This document shows, piece after piece, positions 57,365 through 64,000 of a stretch of DNA of 64,000 bases. Under the pieces are notes generated by a model. It searched no databases. It was not told the origin of the DNA and saw nothing but the letters and a program-made list of their open reading frames with translations. Source of the stretch: Daedaleopsis sinensis (lineage: Eukaryota; Basidiomycota; Agaricomycetes; Polyporales; Polyporaceae); assembly GCA_033807695.1 (NCBI GenBank), contig CM066300.1, forward strand, positions 248,001 through 312,000, given 5' to 3'. The position numbers and the translations under genes are program-made. Within the stretch, counting starts at the first letter, position 1; every line of letters begins with the position of its first letter.

Positions 57365-58744
57365 TCATTCGATATACCACTGTCCACTGTGCTGTCCACA
57401 GTGGGCTCGGGCGGAACATATGGAAGCTGACGTGTCGCAGTCAGTAATGCTCATGGTCGAAAAATCAGCAAAACCAACCAGATATACATCTATGCTGATT
57501 ACACCACGAGCGTGAAGCTTCGGGAGCTTCTGTCGGACGATCTCAGCGATTTTGATTTCGGGGGGCGCAAAAGAAATCTCCGGGCGATCGGGGTATCTTC
57601 CGGAGACGTAGATTTCCACGCTTGTCAGTTCCGCAAACTGAGCCTTCGCTAGGATGGGCTCTAGTAGCTCCAACCCGTCATCTTCGATCCCGACCGGGAT
57701 CTCGCCCTCGATCCTGGCATAGACCTCGAACTTGAGATCATGTAGACGGGCCGGGAGGATTTGCAGGAGCGAGGCGACATTACGCCAAATCACCTTGCCG
57801 CACAAGAGCTCCAGCGAGCGTAGGTTCACAAGCTCAGCGATGGGGTAGCGGTCCACGTCTTTATAGAGATTTTTAAAAAGCGCCATCAAGCGGTGGGTTG
57901 CATGAGTATCATGCGCGGGTAGTGAAGGACTCGAGCGCATACCTAGCGGCCATTCGAGACTCAACTTCGTGAGATGGGGAGCGACCACCTGCAGGAAGGC
58001 GCTATGCCTGTCCATCCACTCCGTATAGTACCTCAGCTCCCGGATAGATTGTCGAGAGGGCGTGTGAGCGAGCCATGTAAGCACATTGGCAATACAGTCG
58101 AGGACATTCGGCAAGATCACTAGCACCACGAGGGCTGGGGAGGTCACTGCGTGGATGGACGACAGGTCGTGCACCGCGGGCGGCCACCCCACGCCCTCCA
58201 AATACAGGTCTTCTAGGCGTGGAAGCGAAGCGAGAAGCCTGCGGAACGAGCTGAACGAGGGGAACTGATGGTTAATCAGCTCCAGCTCCCGTAGACTCGG
58301 CAGAGCGACGGGTGACCGCAAGATGTGGTTAACACTCGGATGAGGCGGCCGCTGGATCCAGTCTGCGTAGTACAGCGTGAGCGAAGCCAGGTTCGGGAGG
58401 CGGCCGAAGATGTCGTGGAGGAGATACTGGCTCCGCCGGAGACCGTTCTCTTCAGCCGTCAGGGGGACCCATTCGCCAGACGCGGATCCTCGATGGTCAT
58501 CGAGTTCGAAATAGCGGACGGACGAGAGCCATGGTTGCATGGCCTCGGAATCCAGGACGCGGGCGACAAACAGGTCGTACTGCGTGCAGTTGATTCTGAT
58601 GTACTCGAATAGACGATGTCTGCTGGCAGGCAACCAGTTGCGGCATACGAGCGCACATGCGAGTAGCGTGTTGTGATCAAATTCAGGGACGGATCCAATA
58701 ATGGCATCCGTAAGCTCTCCGGGAATGAACTTGGGCGATGGCAT
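57365..58744 (-). CDS. F-box-like protein, paralogue of 16042-17501
   Basis: Probable SCF adaptor of 459 residues in one exon. The F-box-like start is FIPGELTDAIIGSV ... ALVCRNWLPASRHRLFEYIRI, followed by leucine-rich segments (LASLTLYYADWIQRPPHPS, LRELELINHQFPSFSSFRR, LRSLELLCGK). It shares LVCRNWLPASR, the ADW...HPS motif and the FPSFxxxRRxL segment with the gene at 16042-17501, so the two are paralogues about 40 kb apart. The ATG at 58744 puts the F-box near the N-terminus as in the paralogue; an upstream in-frame ATG at 58888 would add a Pro-rich leader. Convergent with the frameshifted F-box gene, with only about 160 nt between their stops. Confidence 0.78.
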   Translation of the reverse strand: MPSPKFIPGELTDAIIGSVPEFDHNTLLACALVCRNWLPASRHRLFEYIRINCTQYDLFVARVLDSEAMQPWLSSVRYFELDDHRGSASGEWVPLTAEENGLRRSQYLLHDIFGRLPNLASLTLYYADWIQRPPHPSVNHILRSPVALPSLRELELINHQFPSFSSFRRLLASLPRLEDLYLEGVGWPPAVHDLSSIHAVTSPALVVLVILPNVLDCIANVLTWLAHTPSRQSIRELRYYTEWMDRHSAFLQVVAPHLTKLSLEWPLGMRSSPSLPAHDTHATHRLMALFKNLYKDVDRYPIAELVNLRSLELLCGKVIWRNVASLLQILPARLHDLKFEVYARIEGEIPVGIEDDGLELLEPILAKAQFAELTSVEIYVSGRYPDRPEISFAPPEIKIAEIVRQKLPKLHARGVISIDVYLVGFADFSTMSITDCDTSASICSARAHCGQHSGQWYIE

Positions 58745-59168
58745 CTTGTAGAGGTTTGTATGAGTTGTGTATTCATTGATGCGAGTGATAGGCTCACCTA
58801 GGCAGGGATGGTGGTTGGATAGTGGCGAGAGTCGACGAGGAGGAGGACGAGGAGGAGGAAGAGGTTGAGGTTGAGAGTCGTGCAGCATAGTAAAGTGCTA
58901 CATGGCTGCGAGGCGATGCACCCATTGGCTTGGGAAAGTGATGAGAAGCCTGTCATCGCCGCTGGTCGTCAGTAGCCGCTCGAGGCAGGAAAGACAGACA
59001 GACAGGTCCTCAGGATCTATCATCTTATTGTCAAGCCTTGAGATGTGCACAGTGTAGTGAGAGCGGGGATATTATTCTAAGGAAACACACGCAACTAGTA
59101 GATCCTAGACTTCACTCGCCACGACTGCCCAGTCATTCGAACAAGCTCATGAGTCGAGGTCGGTCACT

Positions 59169-59627
59169 TCACGCAGCAAGCGCGCCGACCTTCTTCCTCA
59201 CCACCTTCGTCTTGTCCGAGCCCCGCCCCTTCGATTTTCCGAACACGACCACCTTCCCCTTCTCGCCAGCCCGCCCCGAGCGTCCTGCGCGGTGCAAGAA
59301 GTCGACCATATTCCTCGGCTCGTCGACGATGAACACGTGCTTCACGTCGGGCGCGAAGTCGAGCCCGCGCGAGAGCAGCGACGTCGTGATCATCACATGC
59401 GGCACGTCCTTCAAGTCGTCCATCATCCTCGTCGCGGGCTTGTCCGCCGCCTCACCCGCGTCGGCGCTCTCCTCGCGCACGCGCAGGAAGCCGTCGAGGT
59501 GGCAAAATGCCAGCACCGTGGGGCAGTTTCCGCCGGATTCCGACGGATTCCGGCGGATGATGGCGCACGTCAGGCACAAACAGTTGACCACGCGAGCGGG
59601 CGCTGATGATGAGGTCACCTTCTCCAC
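59169..59627 (-). pseudogene. fragment of MRH4-like mitochondrial DEAD-box RNA helicase
   Basis: Only the C-terminal helicase lobe is present: HLDGFLRVRE, DVPHVMITTSLLSRGLDFAP, VKHVFIVDEPRNMVDFLHR, AGRSGRAGEKGKVVVFGK and a basic tail. This combination is characteristic of fungal Mrh4, needed for mitochondrial ribosome assembly. CPTVLAFC (likely motif IV) is joined directly to HLDGFL, lacking the roughly 35-40 residues expected between them. The text before CPT is not family-like, and the ATP-binding lobe is absent in the window. The Helitron end at 59640 lies immediately upstream, so the gene was either disrupted there or is a captured or abandoned fragment. Confidence 0.7.
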
Positions 59628-59639
59628 CTTCCTAATGCA

Positions 59640-59666
59640 CTAGTTTACGACCCGTGGCTTTGCCAC
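59640..59666 (-). other. Helitron 3' terminal hairpin and CTAG end
   Basis: Perfect 5 bp stem with 3 nt loop at 59654-59666 and terminal CTAG at 59640-59643 on the minus strand, flanked by T. This defines the insertion point at 59639/59640. Confidence 0.85.
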
Positions 59667-59723
59667 TGTGGGATATCGCCTTTGGCTCATAATCGAAGCG
59701 TATGAAGCTTTGCCACTGTGGGA

Positions 59724-59899
59724 CTTCGCCTTCGGCTCAATAGTAACAATGACAGTTCGCCTTCGGCTCAGTAGTGGCAATAATAAACAAATAACTACAA
59801 CTTACTGGGGCCTTCGCCTTCGGCTCAATAGTAACAGTGATAGTTCGCCTTCGGCTCAGTAGCAATAATAAACAAATAATTACAACTTACTGAGCACTT
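59724..59899. repeat. 88 bp tandem repeat in Helitron subterminal region
   Basis: Two adjacent copies (from 59724 and from 59812), each with two CTTCGCCTTCGGCTCA-like units and an AATAATAAACAAATAA string ending in ACAACTTACTG. A further CCTTCGGCTCA unit follows at about 59901, and a diverged one lies at about 59676 near the terminus. Confidence 0.8.
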
Positions 59900-60121
59900 T
59901 TGCCTTCGGCTCAAGGCTTAATGTTTGGTTAAACTGTACTTTTACTTAGAACTTACACTCGGATTAATTATTCACTTGTGCCTGCCCTCAAGTGTTCAAG
60001 CAGAAATAAGGCATGGATTTCAGCTACTCTACTATACAGAAAGTTACAAATATGAAAAGTGTTTATTAAACGGGGTAGGATAGGAGTGAAAGATGGGAAG
60101 TGGAAAAGGAGAAGAGCAGTA

Positions 60122-63100
60122 CTATTGAGGGGGAATGACTTCCTGGTAGACAATATTGGAAGTGCGGAAATCTGTTTTATCCTCCGCTAACAACACCTTA
60201 ATGCGCAAAGGTGAAGTACAACGGGAGAGTCCAACATAAAGTTGACCATGGCTGAATACAGCTGTCCGGAGATCCAGACCAACATGGGTCACAGACTGGC
60301 CCTGGGCTTTATTGATTGTCATAGCAAATGCAAGGCGAACGGGAAATTGACGACGGCTCATACGGATTGGTATATCTTCCGAAGAGGGCTCAATAGTGAT
60401 TCTGGGTATGTAGACCTCTTTGCCAGCATGGTCACCGCCCAAAATGCGACAGCGTAATACCCTTCGGCCAATATCCAACAAAATCATGCGAGTTCCATTG
60501 CAAAGGCCATTAGCCGCATCCAAGTTTCTCAACAGCATTAGAGGACACCCCGGTTTCAATCGGAGATCTGCCAATGGAAGACCTGAGACCTTGATTGTGT
60601 TCAAAAACTCGATAGGATAGTGCTGGTTGTGTTCTTCTAAGACCTTGTCTGCAGAGTGAAGACTTGACTCTTCACCGGGAAACATGTCAAGTATGGTCTG
60701 GTTCAGGTCGTCTACTGCATCGTTTTTGGCAGATAATATAGTCCGCTGTGAGAAGTACTCGTCTGGCTTGTTGGCAACAATGATATCAGGATAAAGTGCC
60801 GCAATCAGAGATTCAACATTGTTGGTAGTCAAAGCCATAGTATGAGGTAAATTGATTTGACCATCAGAGTGAACATTTGTGCCATTTCCAACTTTAAGAA
60901 GCCAATCTGCAAATGCCACAGTTTCGGGCTGCTGCTCCAATCTCATGTTCTGCCTTAGATGAAGCATTTCCACATGATGCCATAGCGGTGATCTGCATAT
61001 TGTTTCATCGACAATATGTGCTCGTGAACCACGTGGAACTACAGGAAGACATTGACGGAAATCACCTCCAAAGAGCACAGTAATTCCACCGAACGGACGA
61101 TTTACAGCTCTAACTGATCTAATGGAGCGCTCAACTGCTTCAATAGCAGACCGTGTCTGCATAGGTGCTTCATCCCATATTATCAGTGCAGTTTCTTTGA
61201 TCAAAGCTGCCAGCTCAGAGTTCTGAGGCATGTTACATGTGGAATCACCAAGTGCTGGGATGGGAATTTTGAAGCGTGAATGAGCAGTACGTCCTCCAAC
61301 TAATAACTGCGAAGCAATTCCTGATGAAGCAACAGTCAAAGCAACACGACCGCTTGCACGTACAGACGAAGCAATAGTATTGCACACATAGGTCTTCCCA
61401 CAGCCTCCTGCACTATGAAGGAAAAATATTCTACCACTGCTTTGCTCGACTGAATCCACAACTTTGGTATATGCTTCGCGCTGCTCTGTATTAAACCGTT
61501 GACAATTGGCAGCCACCTGAGCCTGTAGAGCCTCAATGTTATAGTTGAGCTCTTGCTGAATCAAGGAGTTGGCCATAGCAGCCCATGGCATTTGCGGAAG
61601 AGGCATAGGTGGAAAGTCGCGCAACGATTTGCCTGACCGTAGTAACATCTCATTCAAAAGATGCAGTCCAAAGTCATAAATTTGTTCTTCCGTAGGCTCA
61701 TCATATCCCATTGTAGTCAGCTTGTGACGGAGATCATCACATAAATGCTCTCGGAACTGCTCCCATAGTAATGATGGCTGAGCGGGATACTGGAATACTA
61801 AAATAATAGCAAATAGTTGCCGCAATTGATGTCCCGTCTGCATATGAACAGCTTCATTGAGACATTCTTTCCACTCATTGTCATCTTCCAACATACCACG
61901 GGCCAAGCAAGCTGCTTTAAAGGAGGGATGCAATTCACCTTCAAAGCGCCGCAGGTCCTCCCATGACTGCGCGCCTGTAACAACTGTCAGAAGCAGCCGG
62001 AGGTAGAAGCGATCTCCTGCAGATGGATGAACAAAGTGGATACGGCCTATGGCAAAGGACCTCTGTCTGGGGCTCCAGGTACGTGTTTTCTTATTCCATA
62101 CAAAGCTCTCAGGAAAGTTCTGATACAGTATATTTCTAGCTTCGGGGTATGCTATATTGGCAGTGAACCATTCCGTCAATTGAGTCTTCTGCGAGCTCAC
62201 TCGATCCACTACATCCTCAGCAATGTCTTCAGGGTCAAAGTACACAGTTTGTTCATTTTTCAGATGAACTGGCAAGCGGTATACTGCCGGAGACTCCTCA
62301 TGCATAGACCACTCTTGCAAATGCCACATCGCTTCCGGAGGACCAATGTAACGCGCGTCAACATATTCACGGATTTCATCTGTTGGTCCCTGCTGCTGCT
62401 CTTGACCCACCTCTACAGTAGCACGATCATGTCCCTTGTAAATATATTTATGTATATATTTCACCGCTTTCACTGATGCACATATCTCAACATTTATGTG
62501 ACAGTTGAATGTCGCACAAAGATGGGGATTATACGGAACTACATCTTTGTTTGAGAAGACATTTCCCCTACTATCTGTAAATGTACGCCCATCCTCTGGG
62601 CGGGCATATACCGGATAACCATCTTCACTCAAAGTAGTTTCTGCAACATATGGACGGGGAAAGCGTTTGGCACAGGGTGCATTGTCAGAGTCCTTGCACC
62701 GTTGATCGCAAGGGCCATGAAGCATGCAACGGGTAATTGTATCATAGAGCAACGGTTGGGTAACAGGATCCGGAAGTTTCGCACACACAATACTGTCCAC
62801 CATAGTCGCATCCCTGATCTTATATGGCTCTTTCAGAAATATAAGCAGATGTATATGCGGTAGGCCACGTTTCTGAAACTCAATGGTATAGACATCGGCA
62901 GCTAACTCTCCAAAGAATCCATCTTTTATCATCTTCAACAACATCTGTTTCTTGAGATGAAACACTCTAGCCACAATGTCTGGACGGTCTGCGGGTTGTT
63001 GCTTGCGAGAAGGATCACCTCCGGCAAGCTTGAGTAATGCCTCTTCCACTTCTGGCCATCTCGGGTTCGCAGTCATAGTAAGAAAGATATCAGGTTTACG

Positions 63101-64000
63101 GAATCTCCGGCATATCGCCATAGAATCCTGAAATAGCTGATACATATGTCTACTACTACCTGGATGTGTGGATGGCAATATCACATTTTGACCCTGGTTA
63201 GCCAAATCAACACCTTCAGCATTTTGGTCAGCTGCATGGACAGCATCTACCAAACCCTGATACAAATCTGCACGGATTTGCTTTTGATTGTGGCGGATCC
63301 AAAATAGATTGCTTGCTTCGCATGACGCCCACGCATCGACCATATACTGTTGCAACAAACGGCCACCACGAAACAGATAGTCTACTTCATTATTTTGGAT
63401 ATGTCGAGGGTGTAGCACATATGCATAGTAGCATCGCTGAGAGACATTAGGTGCACGCACATTTCCATCTGGTCCAGCAACTGAAGAAATCGCTGTATGC
63501 CATCCCTGTTCAGCTCGAGGAAACAAAAGCACATAATGCAATGGTGCATATAAAGGGTTTAAATGACTAATGTATTTTAATCCTCCATCTTGCAAGTGCA
63601 AAACTATCTGACGGTGCTTATCGACATCTTCATTCTCTCCTGAGCCAGGGATAATGGCAGCAACCTCATCAGAAGTAGGCAGATTATAACGCCGCCCATC
63701 AGCAGATGGCTGTAGTACAATCCGTGCACTGAGCTGTCCGCGCTGTTCTGCTGGTTGTTCCATAAACCATTGATAAGCTGCCTTGTACAAAGGAACTAAT
63801 GGATTTTCCCTCATGAACATATCTTGTAGCTCTCGCATCGTGGTGGCGTTCAAAGTGCTGTATATATCAGATGTGCGTCTAGTTAATGCCATCTGAGAGT
63901 CATAAATATACAGCTGTGCATATTTTGCATTCCGCCCATCAGCATGTTGGGCTTGAAGCGGGCCCATACGATGATAGATGTTCCCTTGGATGATAAAAGA
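60122..64000 (-). CDS. Helitron Rep-helicase (RepHel), N-terminus outside window
   Basis: Replication initiator fused to a Pif1-family helicase that nicks and unwinds the element for rolling-circle transposition. The frame is open to the last base; the Met at 63967 is internal, because the family-like text FIIQGNIYHRMGPL spans it. Order: Helitron-like N-terminal domain; HUH nuclease motif in GLPHIHLLIFL (near 62850); two-tyrosine segment VKYIHKYIYKGHDR (near 62440); helicase Walker A HSAGGCGKT (near 61410); DEAP-type Walker B in IIWDEAPM (near 61180); FGGDFRQCLPVVP; and C-terminal MTINKAQGQSV and YVGLSRC. More than 1290 residues are in the window without interruption, so the element may still be autonomous. 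Confidence 0.93.
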   Translation of the reverse strand, partial: SFIIQGNIYHRMGPLQAQHADGRNAKYAQLYIYDSQMALTRRTSDIYSTLNATTMRELQDMFMRENPLVPLYKAAYQWFMEQPAEQRGQLSARIVLQPSADGRRYNLPTSDEVAAIIPGSGENEDVDKHRQIVLHLQDGGLKYISHLNPLYAPLHYVLLFPRAEQGWHTAISSVAGPDGNVRAPNVSQRCYYAYVLHPRHIQNNEVDYLFRGGRLLQQYMVDAWASCEASNLFWIRHNQKQIRADLYQGLVDAVHAADQNAEGVDLANQGQNVILPSTHPGSSRHMYQLFQDSMAICRRFRKPDIFLTMTANPRWPEVEEALLKLAGGDPSRKQQPADRPDIVARVFHLKKQMLLKMIKDGFFGELAADVYTIEFQKRGLPHIHLLIFLKEPYKIRDATMVDSIVCAKLPDPVTQPLLYDTITRCMLHGPCDQRCKDSDNAPCAKRFPRPYVAETTLSEDGYPVYARPEDGRTFTDSRGNVFSNKDVVPYNPHLCATFNCHINVEICASVKAVKYIHKYIYKGHDRATVEVGQEQQQGPTDEIREYVDARYIGPPEAMWHLQEWSMHEESPAVYRLPVHLKNEQTVYFDPEDIAEDVVDRVSSQKTQLTEWFTANIAYPEARNILYQNFPESFVWNKKTRTWSPRQRSFAIGRIHFVHPSAGDRFYLRLLLTVVTGAQSWEDLRRFEGELHPSFKAACLARGMLEDDNEWKECLNEAVHMQTGHQLRQLFAIILVFQYPAQPSLLWEQFREHLCDDLRHKLTTMGYDEPTEEQIYDFGLHLLNEMLLRSGKSLRDFPPMPLPQMPWAAMANSLIQQELNYNIEALQAQVAANCQRFNTEQREAYTKVVDSVEQSSGRIFFLHSAGGCGKTYVCNTIASSVRASGRVALTVASSGIASQLLVGGRTAHSRFKIPIPALGDSTCNMPQNSELAALIKETALIIWDEAPMQTRSAIEAVERSIRSVRAVNRPFGGITVLFGGDFRQCLPVVPRGSRAHIVDETICRSPLWHHVEMLHLRQNMRLEQQPETVAFADWLLKVGNGTNVHSDGQINLPHTMALTTNNVESLIAALYPDIIVANKPDEYFSQRTILSAKNDAVDDLNQTILDMFPGEESSLHSADKVLEEHNQHYPIEFLNTIKVSGLPLADLRLKPGCPLMLLRNLDAANGLCNGTRMILLDIGRRVLRCRILGGDHAGKEVYIPRITIEPSSEDIPIRMSRRQFPVRLAFAMTINKAQGQSVTHVGLDLRTAVFSHGQLYVGLSRCTSPLRIKVLLAEDKTDFRTSNIVYQEVIPPQ

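Larger units (their letters stand above)
59640..64000 (-). mobile_element. Helitron (3' terminus to window edge)
   Basis: Rolling-circle transposon whose 5' end lies beyond the right edge. On the minus strand the element ends with a hairpin (GTGGC-AAA-GCCAC, 59666-59654), then 10 nt, then CTAG at 59643-59640 directly followed by T: the expected Helitron 3' structure (hairpin, CTRR, insertion next to T). The Rep-helicase frame (60122-64000) has no stop or frameshift. The element is visibly more AT-rich than the flanking host genes. Confidence 0.9.

Noticed and set aside
57745..58888. Start of the F-box gene at 58888 rather than 58744
   Set aside because: The extra leader is Pro/Arg-rich low complexity and contains a good donor-like GTGAGCC; the paralogue places the F-box near the N-terminus. 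Kept only as an alternative.
59640..59905. CRISPR-like array of CCTTCGGCTCA units
   Set aside because: The units form an 88 bp tandem duplication inside a eukaryotic Helitron end, without uniform repeat-spacer structure.
63934..63967. Met at 63967 as the Helitron protein start
   Set aside because: The frame stays open and family-like upstream of it to the window edge, so this Met is internal.

Overview
The window comes from a filamentous basidiomycete fungus, most likely an Agaricomycete. The evidence is intron-dense genes with short GT-AG introns (mostly 45-90 nt), GC-rich coding exons, and gene families typical of mushroom-forming fungi: an adenylate-forming reductase, GMC oxidoreductases, a DUF6534-type seven-helix protein, F-box/LRR proteins, a Rieske-fused nitrite reductase and a Pif1/Rep Helitron. 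I rebuilt exon structures by reading splice sites by eye. For every full gene model except the frameshifted F-box gene, the exon lengths sum to a whole number of codons.

Layout. 1-1187: 3' part of an Lpx1-like alpha/beta hydrolase running off the left edge. 3267-4457: secreted alpha/beta hydrolase. 4458-8292: gene-poor, with a TCACCC-rich repeat into which a 1.4 kb terminal-inverted-repeat element has inserted. 8293-13092: large Pyp1/Pyp2-like protein tyrosine phosphatase. 14386-15453: short-chain dehydrogenase. 16042-17501: F-box protein. 19182-24116: assimilatory nitrite reductase in 27 exons. 24395-25495: decayed dienoyl-CoA isomerase copy. 26512-43832: SAM methyltransferase, an internally deleted GMC oxidase, an intact GMC oxidoreductase, a seven-helix membrane protein and an A-T-R adenylate-forming reductase. 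44478-46245: a tandem duplication and a second copy of the isomerase pseudogene. 46479-48242: F-box protein. 51011-54247: ATG4 autophagy protease. 55205-58744: convergent pair of F-box genes, the first with an apparent frameshift. 59169-59627: MRH4-like helicase fragment. 59640-64000: 3' part of a Helitron whose Rep-helicase reading frame is open to the window edge.

How the genes relate. Most are independent housekeeping or regulatory genes: nitrite to ammonium reduction, Atg8 processing, probable MAP kinase dephosphorylation and SCF ubiquitin ligase adaptors. The only stretch that looks like a shared pathway is 26.5-43.8 kb, where a methyltransferase, two GMC flavoenzymes and an adenylate-forming reductase suggest a small natural-product locus. 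That is inference. I found no convincing wholly new system. The most informative structures are the two transposable elements with readable termini, the duplicated isomerase pseudogene, the intron-to-intron deletion in a GMC gene and the unusual phosphatase architecture.
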